The notes under the pieces were generated by a model. It did no database searches, was not told the DNA's origin, and was given only the letters and a program-made list of their open reading frames with translations. A program made the position numbers and the translations under genes. Shown here piece after piece: positions 11,174-22,517 of a stretch of DNA of 64,000 bases; the stretch's first letter is position 1; each line of letters opens with the position of its first letter. Source of the stretch: Aaosphaeria pasadenensis. Lineage: Eukaryota; Ascomycota; Dothideomycetes; Pleosporales. Where the stretch lies: contig JAKLMB010000004.1 of the NCBI GenBank assembly GCA_022813625.1, forward strand, positions 1,550,001 through 1,614,000. Reading direction: 5' to 3'.

Positions 11174-12037
11174 TTTGGTAATGAATCTCCGCCGTTGGTT
11201 GATATGCAAATGCAAGCAACTAAATGAAAATAATAATAGTTAATAGGTGGTGACACTGGTGATGGAAAAGACAGCCGGGGGTCATGGTTCGCCTTTAAAG
11301 ATCACAAGTTCAGAACCCTTTGCTTTTTTTCTCTCCCGACCCGCCTTCCTCTTTTGGGAAAGATACGTCACTAGCGCTACAGTCCGTCTGTATTATCAAT
11401 TGCGACTTGCACTGGAGCTAATTCCCAAGACGGCCCAGATCCCAACCTGTCAGTCAATTATTATGAATTATTCGCGCAGTCCATACGAGAGCCCAGATGA
11501 ACTCTTACAGTAGTGGCGTTACAAGTGGCCAGTTACTGGAATTTTCTGTTACTGTGCACCTACCTGGGTATACATTTGAGAGGCAGTGTGTATGTTTCGC
11601 TCGTTGCTTGCTGCGATTATCTGAGCAAAGGACCACAGGAGGCAGAGCGAAGTCGGAAATATCGTCCGAATTGGTATCCAATATGCTTAGTAACCAGTTC
11701 TAATGTACCGTATACGAAAGATTGAATCAGAAGTCGAATGATGTCTTACGCGACCGGCCAAATCTCTTGAATAAGAACATATTGAATTGCTAAGATGAAG
11801 CATAGCCAAGCCATGAGCATTCCATCACCACGAAATATCCCAAATGCTCCGAAACGCATGAGAATGCCTCCTGACAACGAACATTTTCATCCAAGTCTGA
11901 AATACCACCACACTCTGGTCATCATTCATGCCCTCGTCAGGTCGTGTGATCATCGAACAAATGGTATTGAAGAGTCGCGCCTGGATATGGAAGGAAAGAA
12001 AGGAAATGTCGCTAAAAGGCAGGAATCGATGAAGCGG
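11174..12037. other. Intergenic: symporter promoter and SNX3 3' region
   Basis: No gene seen. Short plus-strand frames around 11250-11720 lack composition or splice support. The part next to 11173 should contain the symporter promoter. Confidence 0.5.
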
Positions 12038-12587
12038 TCACCAAGCGTGGCGGTCCCAGTTTGGATCTGAATATGTCAATCGTGGTGTCGCAAGCAAGCA
12101 AGCAGGCAGAGAAAGCATGAGACTGACCTTGTACAAATGCTGCGAGCACTTTGCTGCCCGTCTGGAGCAACGGGTGTCCCACCACAATCTGAAGAAACCT
12201 TTGTAAACCCTCCCTGCGGTGTTCGATCACATCATCCGAGAAGCGGTTCGTGAGGACTTTGCCAGGTAGCGGTGGTATCGTAACTCTTGCAGACTCGCGC
12301 TCCAGGATGTCGCGGAAGGCTTCGAAGTCGCTATATCGACGTCGAACGAAAGAAGACTTCAGCTTGAAGGACGGTATGTTCGTACGCATAACGATCTCAT
12401 AGGTTGTGTACATGCCCCGGCCGACGCCATGGGTCATGGGGTTGCGAACCTGCGCGGTTTGTTACCATGAGCTGCGTCGGGCGGTTTCCGCAGCTCGGAA
12501 GGGACATACCTCTATTTCGAGGAAATTCTCAGGAGGGCCATAAAGCTCCTCGAAAGATTGTTGACGTGCGTCGGGCAGGGACTGCAT
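12038..12587 (-). CDS. SNX3: Sorting nexin SNX3/Grd19, PX-domain protein, 142 aa
   Basis: Binds PtdIns3P on endosomes through a PX domain and acts with retromer to recycle membrane cargo to the Golgi. Exons: 12587-12510, 12449-12128, 12066-12038, with introns of 60 and 61 nt. The product starts MQSLPDARQQSFEELYGPP and continues NFLEIEVRNPMTHG. The PX core contains SSFVRRRYSDFEAF (RRYSDF is the phosphoinositide-binding signature), RVTIPPLPGK and NRFSDDVIEHRREGLQRFL, then GHPLLQTGSKVLAAFVQ and a short last exon DPNWDRHAW. It is almost collinear with fungal and animal SNX3 over its whole length, and that length is the family's usual one. The start fits both length and the conserved N-terminus. 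Confidence 0.98.
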
Positions 12588-13414
12588 CTTCTGGTCGTGA
12601 GGACAACAAGTTTGGGAGGTTGATCGTTGCGCGCGGGGCAGAGCCAGTACCGATGGTTATCACAGTAGGTAGAGTTAGACATGCAGGTGGGTACCAACGG
12701 GCCGGCTTGCGCTAGGGGAGAGTGCACGTGAATTGGATGACATAATACATATTTCGATCTCGTCGGGAGGCTCCTTTTCAGGGGACACTTTTTTCAAACT
12801 TTCCAAGGGTAACCTTGTTCTATATATAACTAGGTATATATAGTATATTCATGCCTAGGCTACAAACATGGAATCTTCCTGTCGCTGGCATTAAGAGTTA
12901 GCTTTCTGTGCTCCAATGTTAGCAAGTGAATATCTGCAAGACCTGCATCGTTTGGATATGTGAATATGCATACGTTGTCCGCCAGATCAAGGTAGAGTTT
13001 CTGGGAGGTCCAATCGCTCAAAATTCAGAATTGCTGCAAGGACTACACAGTGCGAGGTGACCATTAAAGTCCAATTGGAAAGGAAGCTAGGGTATCGTCA
13101 TTTCTATCGAATCGGGCTATTACTGCATCTCATGAACTGATTAGGGTGCTTCTAGTGGAGTTAGCTCTGCATAGCTCCATCCCATTTCGCAAAGAGGCAT
13201 GCCGGCTTGTAGATATTTTGCACGTCTGAATAATTACGATCACCCTAAACCCAGCCTAACAGATTTCCTTTCGCATAGGGCGGTTTCCAGGGGTAACGGT
13301 ATAGCTCGGTCAGATCATTATGCGCGAACGGCTTGTAAATGCTTCATCAAGTATGTATGTTAGTATTGTGAGTTCATGAGGCTCCATTGGGGAGGAGCAA
13401 TCAACTCCGCTTCA
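12588..13414. other. Intergenic: SNX3 promoter and EI24-family gene 3' region
   Basis: No coding signal. AT-rich stretches (TATATA-like at about 12820-12850) lie 230-270 bases upstream of SNX3. Nothing else is recognised. Confidence 0.5.
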
Positions 13415-14402
13415 TTACTCGGATTTCTTAGCGAGCTCAGCTTGCTCTCGAAGTTTTGGCGCCGTCGTCTGCTTTTGTTCCAGGTCTGCGGCCCACAATG
13501 CTGCGCCGACCGTGTTCGTGAACGAGAAGAAAATGCCAACGATAGGTACAAGCTCGAGGAGGACTGCGGGAACGCCAAAACTAACCAAATCAGCATTTTC
13601 AGGTGATAAACTTTGGAACCGATCTTACCTTGTGTAGGCACCCTTCCGCTGCTCGACAAACTGTTCCTTCTCTCGCTTGTTCATCTGCTTCAATTGGAAG
13701 TATCGCTGGTGCGCTGTTGGCCCGAACTTGCGTCCTTGCAAAATGACGAACAGGATCGTGCCGACAACGGGGATAAAGTTCAGAGGAAGGTATAGGAAGT
13801 AGCGAATGATGGCTTTCGGGGTGAAGCGTGCGAAGGGCTTCCGAAGAATCTTACCCAACTTTGCTACAGGGTCGCTTCCTGGCTTGATCTGGCGCTCTGT
13901 GGAGACCAGAGAGGTCAAATTACGGGATAACAGGGTCTATTCGATAGTCAGCCTTGTATAGCAACAGGCAGGAAGCAACCTACGCCATCGAAAGTGTCGA
14001 TTAGAGCTTCGTCAATGAGGAAGTTCTTGCTAAGAACAGAGAAGATGGTACTGCTCTCGCTGAGCACCAAGAGAACGGTCGTGACGATCGCCAGAGGGCC
14101 ATTGAATATGGTCAGAACGGCAGCCTGAGGAACGTATGTCACAGCAAACATGAACAACGTCACTCCTACACCCAGGGATAAGGTGGGCAGTAGTTTTCCA
14201 CCGAGTGGCTTCCATAGGCTACGGTGGGAGAAAAAGTACGCGATGCCCTTTGTGAACGTCAGCATTCGGAGCCCAAGACGGATAATGCGGATGAGGGTAC
14301 CTTAAGCGGGTAGAGGTAGGCTCCCGATCGCGCCGCATCTATGGCAAGTATCTTTGCCTGCTGTAATTCTTCAGCTGCAACCTCTTTCACTCTTTCCGAC
14401 AT
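13415..14402 (-). CDS. EI24/Rrt8-type multi-span membrane protein, 279 aa
   Basis: Fungal membrane protein of the EI24 / outer-spore-wall (Rrt8, Lds1/2) superfamily; yeast relatives sit on lipid droplets and contribute to spore-wall formation. The specific role here is unknown. Exons: 14402-14301, 14247-13984, 13936-13629, 13580-13415, with introns of 53, 47 and 48 nt and all phases closing. The N-terminus is a short helix (MSERVKEVAAEELQQAK) followed by YLYPLKGIAYFFSHRSLW. Hydrophobic spans follow: TLSLGVGVTLFMFAVTYV, VLTIFNGPLAIVTTVLLVL, YFLYLPLNFIPVVGTILFVI and VPAVLLELVPIVGIFFSFTN. The linker between spans is basic (KPFARFTPKAIIRY). The C-terminus is charged and ends LAKKSE. The YPLKGI junction across intron 1 matches the family pattern. 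Assignment rests on recalled family similarity. Confidence 0.82.
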
Positions 14403-16609
14403 GATTAATTATCGGCGGCGGTTGCGAAAGGGAAACGAGGCCCCAAGAGAGGATGGTAAGCAGAAGGTAAAGTAAAGGACTATGGGGTAGGAAAAGTCGA
14501 CCGTAAGAATGGCTCGTACGAGGTGGGTGAGGTACACGATGATCGACTCGCTGTCGTATCGTATCAGGTTTGGAGGGTGGGTGGGTGTGAGTGGAGTGGA
14601 TGTTGTTTGCGATGTGGTGGACAGGTTGTTTGGTAGGCAAAAAGATGGGGAAAGTTGCATTTCGCATCTACGTCATTTTCCCCATCCTCCTCTCCCCCGC
14701 GAAACCGGATCTTGCCAAGCGCGGCACCTCTGGATGCATCATGGTTCATTTAGCAGCATTTTAGTATGATTGAACAGGGCAGGGCAGGACTGATCTGGAC
14801 AGGGCAAGACAGGCTATGGAATGGACGGATGCGCGATATTGCGTGCATTTCGACACTCGCATGTACCTCGTACCGTACCTCTGGTGACTCTTCACGAGTA
14901 GGAGTAACCCCCGTGGCTCCGCATCCCCGTTGCTATGTGTAGATACCTAGGTAGGTACATACATACCTACCGAGTACCCTGCTGCACTGTACAGAGTGAC
15001 ATTGAACACCGAATGGCAGAGAATCGTAGCTCCATGCGGCTCCCCCTGGATCTTCCGATATCCCCGCACTCCCTTGCATCCAAACCGAACACAATTTGAC
15101 CTTCTGATCACTCAATTCTAGTATTACCCCGCTGCCTGGACCACCACCTCTCCTTGCCATGGCATCGCTCGATGTACGAGGTAGTTCAGAAGCTTAATTC
15201 GTTAGTTTGATTGAAATACAAGGTGAGAATACATGTTTCCGGCTGTGTAAGGTCAGAAACCAGTTTGAGACGCGTCCGTATGGTGGGACGCCGCGTCATG
15301 TCTCCAATGTAAACCCGTAGCTCTTAGGCTCGTGGTCCTTTGTACCATACCATACGTAACTTGTAGCATGCACATGGAGCCAATTGGGTGGGGTTGATGG
15401 ATTTACCAAGATCGGAGACAATGTACGCATTGATAAACGCCATAACTACGACTTGTAGGTTGTACGAGTAACTCACTCATAACAATATGCGCAATGGAAG
15501 ATTGTCCGGTAGAAGCTAAGAGGCCGGATGAGTGGGACGCGTTCCATAAGGTGATGGGGCGATTTGCAGGGAACCAAGTTTTTCTTGGTCCACTACGCCA
15601 CAAGCACAGACAGGGCAAGGGTTATTACTTAGAGACCCATCTACCTCGTGGTCCAGGTGGTATTCGTTGTCTCTGTAGAGTAGGGGACTAGAAGGTGAAT
15701 GGACGTCGATGTCGTTTGGAGAACGTCACAAGGCGGGCGGACGTCGATCGAAATCGCCTGGCCAGATGTTGATCGAGGCTGATGAAACTGGAAAAGAGGG
15801 CCGAAAGCAGGGCCGAGACGCTATTCTTGTATCCGCAGCCACAATTCGACCTTCTTTTGTTTGTTTTTGGCCATCATTGCTGTTTATGGAGTACCAGAAG
15901 CGCTGGTCACCTTCTAGTTACCCGGAAGCTTGCCTTCGATGTAATCATCTTCCATGCCTGGTATTGGCCAGTACTATGCACTACCGTGCCACAGTTACAG
16001 AACGAGTAGTAGGAATAGTAGTATTCGAACATACGTGTACTGTACAATCAAGTAACCGGTTAACAGCGCCAGACAAACCTCGCTATTGTAAAGTTTCGGG
16101 GCTGTCTTGGACGCATTCTCTCTAGAACGACAAAGGCGGGCGGGCACGCCATTCCTCATTTTCATCTGTCATTCACTTGCCATCTGCCATCCGACCGTAC
16201 AAGGCATAGCTCCATCGGAGAAAAAAGATGCTCCCAGATCACGATGACGAAACCAAACCCCACGAGGCCTTGATTGTTTGCCTGTTCGTCGCTACGAGGT
16301 AGTCTGATCCATTCCAAGGGCGGAAGAGAATCGTGACTTTCAGTTTCACCACGACCCCTCAGCCAATCGTGCCTTCTTCCCTGTCCGCATACTGAACTGC
16401 CTGTGAGGACACTATGACGTATACATTGTTTTGCAAATTCACCTCCCCATATATAAGATCCTCTCTGGAAGCACTTCCTACAACCTTCATCTTATCACAC
16501 CCACACTACAACAACAACACAACAGCTTCCAATACTACTTCTTTCTCCTTGAAAGGATCACTTGCTCCCTTTACTACATTACCTTTCACACTCACAACAC
16601 AACTTCATA
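14403..16609. other. Divergent intergenic region between EI24-family and hydrophilin-like genes
   Basis: No supported gene in 2.2 kb. A compound palindromic run of TACCTAGGTAGGTAC type lies at about 14943-14970. Small frames at 14933-15160 and 15403-15618 (-) and 15709-16125 (+) have unremarkable composition and no splice support. The right end carries the promoter of the 16610 gene. Confidence 0.5.
16355..16457 (+). promoter_or_regulatory. Core promoter of the hydrophilin-like gene: TATA box with upstream CCCCT and CCAAT
   Basis: A TATATAAG box at 16450-16457 lies about 150 bases before the start codon. The TATA-to-ATG stretch turns CA-rich and C-rich, typical of a strongly expressed fungal leader. 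A CCCCT element (stress-response-element core) is at 16355-16359 and a CCAAT pentamer at 16363-16367. The combination resembles promoters of stress-induced fungal genes. The elements are seen directly; stress regulation is inferred. Confidence 0.5.
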
Positions 16610-17835
16610 ATGGAGAAGATCAAGGCTAAGGTCGAGAACGTCCTCCACAAGGACAAGCACGATACCACTGCTACCGGATCTCATTCCACCGGAACTCACA
16701 CTACTGGCACTCACACTACCGGTACTCACACTACCGGTACTCACACTGGCGGTGTCACTGGCCACAACACCTCAGGAACCACCGAGTACTCTGGTAACAC
16801 ACACGGCCGGTCCGACCCAACTGGCCCTCACGACTCTCACCTTGCCAACAAGGCTGACCCTCGTGTCGACTCTGACCAGGTCGGAGGATACGGAAACACT
16901 GCCAGCACTGGTGGAACTCATGGCTCTGACCCCACTGGCCCTCACAACTCGCGCATCGCCAACAAACTTGGTAAGCTTCTCCCGTTCTTGTTCTCCTGTG
17001 ATATCGGTCGCTAACTCCTACAGATCCCCGTGTCGACTCTGACAATGTTGGAAGCTACGGCAACAAGGGTGCTGCCGCTCAGCACACTGGCAATGTCCCC
17101 ACCGGCGGTTTGACTGGTGGTTCTACTGCTTCCCCTCGCGAGGGCTCCCTTGGAGGCCACACTCATGGCACCACTGGTGTTACTGGCACTCATGGCACTC
17201 ACGGAACCACTGGCGGTTACTCTGACCCCACTGGCCCTCATGATTCTCACCTCGCCAACAAGGCTGATCCCCGCGTCGACAGTGACCGTGTTGGTGGCTA
17301 CGGAAACACCACCGGCACTTACGGAACCACTGGCGGATTGACCGGTGGCACTCACACTGGCACTCACGGCACCACTGGCGGATTGACTGGTGGAACTCAC
17401 ACTGGCACTCATGGAACCACTGGCGGTTACTCTGACCCCACTGGCCCTCATGATTCTCACCTCGCCAACAAGGCCGATCCCCGCGTCGACAGTGACCGTG
17501 TTGGTGGTTATGGAAACACCACTGGAACTCACGGAACCACTGGTGGATTGACCGGTGGAACTCACACTCACGGTACCACTGGAAACTACTCCGACCCTAC
17601 CGGTCCTCACGACTCTCGCCTTGGAAACAAGGCCGATCCTCGCGTCGACAGCGACCGTGTAGGTGGATACGGAAACACCACTGGAGCTGGCGGTCTTGGT
17701 CACAGCACCAACCCTGGCCCAGCTTCCAACACTGCTGGTCCTCACAACTCGAACCTTGCCAACAAGCTCGACCCCCGCGTGGACAGCGACCTCGATGGCT
17801 CCAAGACCACCGGAGGCAACCGCACTTACGGCTAA
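16610..17835 (+). CDS. Tandem-repeat hydrophilin/LEA-like protein, 390 aa
   Basis: A Gly/Thr/His/Asp-rich, highly hydrophilic protein with almost no large hydrophobic residues, no signal peptide and no membrane segment. Exons 16610-16970 and 17024-17835 flank a 53-nt intron with a GCTAAC branch. After a charged start (MEKIKAKVENVLHKDKH) comes a (T)GTHTTG run. Six copies follow of a unit of the form GPH(D/N)S-x-(L/I)-(A/G)NK(A/L)DPRVDSD, usually followed by xVGGYGN; they are separated by Gly-Thr-His linkers. Similar repeats occur in fungal proteins often labelled cell-surface or stress proteins, whose biochemical role I do not know. Composition suggests an intrinsically disordered desiccation or stress protectant. 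The last unit is divergent (NSNLANKLDPRVDSDLDG). The TATA promoter fits inducible, high expression. The coding call is firm, the role speculative. Confidence 0.88.
17202..17519 (+). repeat. Recently duplicated coding repeats in the hydrophilin-like gene
   Basis: The segment at about 17202-17310 recurs 210 bases downstream at about 17412-17520 with only a few, mostly synonymous, differences (for example ggctgat/ggccgat and ggctacgg/ggttatgg). Between them a 45-bp unit (ggcggattgac...) is tandemly repeated at 17332 and 17377, encoding two GGLTGGTHTGTHGTT copies. Near-identity at DNA level beyond what protein constraint requires points to recent slippage, unequal crossing-over or conversion. Confidence 0.85.
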
Positions 17836-19033
17836 ATGCTTCTTATGATGGAAGGAGAATGTAATTATGATATCCCCGGCTTAATAGTGGAAGTGGCCAC
17901 TCTTCCCTGACTCTATTCTCAACATTTGTTTGATTTCTGGGATCACCAAATGATGTATTATGATTAGCTTAAAATGAATTCAATGACCCTTTTCCGGTTC
18001 GTTACGTTCAATTACTCTCTCTTGCCTACTCTTTTGAGCGTGATTTGATATGATTTTTTGCATGAATCATCACACTAGATGCCTTGCTTCTAACATCGTT
18101 TACTTGAGGGTCAAAATTTTTCCACAATCGCGACCGTACTCCGCGTAAGTGCTGAAACTTCTGGATCTATCGATCAGAGATTTCAGCGAAGTAAGTATGC
18201 AAATGGCATTTATTTTGAAGAAATACCTCGTAGATACGGACATATTCCAACGTCGTCAGATGAATCAACTTCTGATTGGATGACCATTTGCTACAAGCTG
18301 TCGTAGCCTAACCGAATTAGGACACTGGTAGGCGATTGAATGGCGTTTGCGAATGGACCTACACGCTTTATCACCAACGCGCTGGTTGAAAGGCAGATAA
18401 CATTGTCCTCTTCGTCTTCGATTAAAAGCGAGGAAAGATCAAAGTGCGCATCAAGGGATATTCACGCCCAACCTCTGCTGATGTGTAACTATCTTGTGAT
18501 CTTCCCTCTCGCTATCGTAGTCAACCGTATCCATGGAAGTCTGAGTACACAGCGGGCTGCGCTCTATTCTTGATCTCAACATATCTCGGCATCCATTTCT
18601 AGCACTTTCCCATCGTCCGCGAGTGCCACGGGCTCATAGAGATAGCAATGTGCATGCTTTATTATTTCAGTTTCTTCATCCATATGGCATCTACTTTTCA
18701 TTCCTTGCGAAAATATATACTCAATTATTTTACTTACACAACGTATGTAAGGTAAGTCTAATGCAAATCATTGCATCACCAAAAGTCATGATATATATAC
18801 ACATATATGCACATAAAATCATCCCAGAATGGTGCAGAAAGGGAAACCTGACTCCTGTGAAATCCTCAAGGGCAGAATTGTCGACAACAGCGGCTAGTTT
18901 GTGTCATCTCCGTTTTGAGCACATGGGTGCTCCGTTACCCAATGTCCAAAGACTTATGCATACATTCAAGTCATGGTGGTTGGCAATAGTAGGTGAAGTG
19001 CCTATCTTGTTCCATCGCTGATGTTCTTCAGGA
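17836..19033. other. Convergent intergenic region
   Basis: Lies between the 3' ends of the hydrophilin-like gene (+) and the MFS gene (-). AT-rich, with short frames only (such as 18340-18573 and 18623-19021) that show no family features or splice partners. Confidence 0.55.
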
Positions 19034-21031
19034 TCAGAACTTGAGTCTCGTGACAACCACCGCAGCAACGACATAAATACACTAGAGAACAAGAATTAGC
19101 TCGTTATTCCTTTCCGAGAGAAGAAGAGGAACTCTCTCGCTTACCGCGGAGACAAAGTACGGTAGTCCCAGGCCGGCGCCACCTACTTTGATCGCTTGCA
19201 CCCAGAGAACGGTCATAAGAGGCGCACCGACCAGCGATCCCAGCGTCTTCGTAAGCATCACGATGCTGAAATCTTGGATGTCTGAGGTATCCGTTGTGAT
19301 GAGGGGAGATTTCACGAGGGACATGGTGAAGACTGGAAGTGCAGATCCCATGGCATACATAACAAGGGCTGTGTATAGGTGGTGGTTCATCAGTTGGAGT
19401 CAATGGAAAAAGAGTGTGGCGGGTAAAGATTAAGGAGACCGACCTGTGAGGAGCATCCATATTTCGGCCGCAAAAGCCACGAACAATACCCCAACCACAG
19501 AGATGACGATGCTAGCTTCTGCACAGAGGTAGTTGAAGTGAACTTCGGAGCCTTGGATTGGCTTGGAAGGTAGGGAGCTTCGCACGATCCGTGGTATTAC
19601 CACTGTCAATAAGACGACGTTGACTAGCGCTTTCGTCGAGAGCATGTATCCAGCCTTTGGTAAATGATTAGCTGCTGATGCAAAATTCCAAAGGATGATC
19701 GACATACCTGTGCAAATGTCCACTTGTAACGCTTAGAGATGTATTGAACAAGAAGTTTAGTGTCAGAACTCGCCAGCGCTGTAAGAAAAAATGACGCCAA
19801 CATGACCTGGAAATTTCGACGTCCCTTTACTAGACAGACTAGTTTCCTGATGACTGACATCATATTCTGGAGCGGTCCGGCGGCTGTCTCGAAGGCATTG
19901 TAGTATCGACTGGGGCTGCTATCGCGTGCTGGTAGGAGTGGGTTGGCTTCATCGGACAAGGCCTCATCGTCACTTCCCTCCGAGCGCCGTGGACCCTTGG
20001 TTCGATTTACCGAGATAAGTCTCACGGTTGGGAATGCGGCAACCAGCAAAAAGATATTGATACAGAATGGAAGCCATAAGCTTCGGCTCATGGTGAAAGA
20101 TGCGAGCGAAGGCCCGATGAAGTTGACGACGTAGGTAATGGATGAAACATACGAAAAGTAGGACGCGCTGTTCCAGGGTCAGAAGAAAATCATCGACCAT
20201 CTAGGGTTCTAAATTACCGTTGGACGTGGTCCTTTGCTAATGCTGAGGTCAATGTGAAGATCGTTGACTGAAGGACACAGTCTCCACCGAAAACGGCAAG
20301 GAACGGGCCTGCAATGATGGCGCGAGTGGGTAGAACATGTTCGAAATTACCTACGACATCGTCAGAATAGCCACTAAATGATTTTGATTACAGTAGCTCT
20401 GTATCGGAAAGATGTCCTCAGTTATAGACTTCTTTGGAGAAACTGCTGCTCATAGTCCTCACTAATTTAGAAATGTTTATTCCCACACTTCACACTATAA
20501 AAAGTAATTAGAAAACCAAAAGAAATCACATACCAACAACAATCGCCCAAAATGACAAAAAGATCCTAGGGATCAGATTGCACCACAGGACAACTAGAAT
20601 GCCAAACTTCTCAGCTACAAAGCTGAACGGGATGGTGACCAGGAAATCTGCAGATGAACACCTTATTAGCCTTTGGCACAGCATTACATGATGAAAGTAT
20701 CGGATCTCTCCATACCGCAAATGACGAGTGTGGTTTCCATTATGCCTTGGATCCATGCTAGTTGCTTCTGAACCTCGTCGATCTTGCAGAGTTGCTCTGG
20801 GATGGTGCCGTCTGGGAATGAAATGGGATCTGGGCCGTGTTGGACGTAATGTTCTCTGCAGAGACCACGCTCAACGACTCGGTTCAATGGGAGGGTATAG
20901 AGGCTGTTTGCCAGATTGATGAGAGTTAGTAGTACTAGGAGTGGCCATATCGAAGATCTGACTGCGACGATGCTTGCCGGTGACGGGCTCCTAGATATCA
21001 AGGGTGATGGTGACGAAGGGGATGAAGTCAT
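19034..21031 (-). CDS. Major facilitator superfamily transporter, 7 exons, 501 aa
   Basis: Secondary transporter with about 12 predicted helices; substrate unknown. Exons: 21031-20716, 20647-20534, 20350-20218, 20167-19708, 19654-19444, 19368-19145, 19081-19034; phases close throughout. A Ser/Pro-rich cytosolic start precedes helix 1 (SSIWPLLVLLTLINLANSLY), a PLNRVVERGLCREHY loop with Cys, and IMETTLVICDFLVTIPF. Then come FVAEKFGILVVLWCNLIPR (the MFS loop 2-3 region), AIIAGPFLAVFGGDCVLQST, ASYFSYVSSITYVVNFIGP, a long charged central loop around NRTKGPRRSEGSDDEALSDE, and C-half helices such as AEASIVISVVGVLFVAFAAE and MLTKTLGSLVGAPLMTVLWV. The layout resembles fungal MFS proteins related to the SLC46 group, judged by memory only. 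Intron 2 is 183 nt, longer than its neighbours. Confidence 0.88.
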
Positions 21032-22517
21032 GATAAAGTCCGAGGTGGGAAGGAACAGACGAGGGTTCGACAAATGCTGTGACGGTACTCCATATGATAT
21101 CCATGAAGATATAATATTATTTCATCGAGGAACAGCTTGCTTCCGTAGCTTGTAGGTAATCAAGAACCACCACCATCAAAGAGATGAACGAACGTCGTAT
21201 CGTATGCACGCTTATCGATATCCTTGGATGTCACATCCTTTCCCAAATGGGGGTCACGAGCCACAGAGAAACAGACAGATGGACTGAGCCACACATTAAC
21301 ATGAATTCAACCTTCACGATTCCACGATTCCACGAGTACTGATCTGAGATTTGATAGTCCAATTCCCTCGTGACACCAGCCAGGCGGCCCATTATAGTTC
21401 CACACAACTAGATGTTAGTCAACTACATGAAAGCAGAGCATACCTATCTCGCGATTCCAGCCGACAAGCACAACAAACCTTGCACCTCTTGCTTTCTTCC
21501 CGACCTCTGCCCAACAAATATTACCAGCCTTTCGCACATGTCAAGGAATGGACCCTTTAGGTATCGGCCAGAGTTTGATTCCCTGATCTCTGCGTAGTAA
21601 TTATATGTACTACCGTATAGTAGTTGCATCGCAGAGCATAATTGAAATGAAGACATTAAAAGAATTCCACTCCACATGGAAGTAGAGGGTGACCCCCATT
21701 TGAGCGATGCACGTTGTTGCATATCTTCATTAGTACTCTAGAGTAGGCTGCTTCATCTTACTCGACCCAGGGTCGGTTTTGTACGTCGCGAGCGCGCTCG
21801 TAAAATGACCAGACACGCCCCCTGTGAAGGCAGGCCCTGTGAAGGGTGGATAGCCAGTATATTGTTCTTTCTTGCCAGCGCGGTGGCGATTATGGTGATG
21901 ATGATGGTGGTGATGGCGAAAAACACAGCACAGGGTGTGACTACATGCCATGCCATGCCACGCATACACCCTTTCCTCCCTCCCTCCATCTTCATTTTCT
22001 CCCTCTCCCCACGGTCGGCCCCGCGGACTGAAGGAAATGCAATCCAACGAACTCGATATCTATAATTCGAAGCCAAGTTTGTCATTCCAAAGACCCACCT
22101 CCTAAGCGCGCGTCTGGACCCATCCTGCACGAGAGTCGCCTTCGAACATACAGTTAGGCTTCATGCCAGACCGGGTAGACAACCCACCAATCGTTGTTGT
22201 GACAAGAGATGAGATGAACTCCCATAAGGAACTCCAATGATGGGATCAACCTGAGGAACCACTGCTAGCACCATTAACCACTTCACTTGACGATGTGAAG
22301 GTAGATGGATGATTGCAAGAGTGGGAGAGATCCTCACTTCGGCGTGCCGGTACAGCGAGCAGTATGCATGTACACAAAGAGACAAAGAGAGTATTGTGAA
22401 GGGGGAAGTGTGGCATCAAGTCCAGCGTAACCATGACCCGTTGTCATGGTCATCGTAACATCGAATCCTCAACGCCTACTAATCATTGGAGCAATAAACC
22501 AAATGAATAATCCCAAT
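21032..22517. other. Intergenic: MFS promoter and 3' side of the small membrane-protein gene
   Basis: No supported gene. A minus-strand frame at 21753-22130 contains one hydrophobic run (AVFFAITTIIITIIATALA), but its flanks are low-quality and its ATG context gives no support. Confidence 0.5.

Noticed and set aside
17011..17745. 244-codon frame antisense to the hydrophilin-like gene
   Set aside because: Ser/Val/Gly repeats are the reverse reading of the Thr/His/Asp repeats; the sense frame has the promoter, start and intron.
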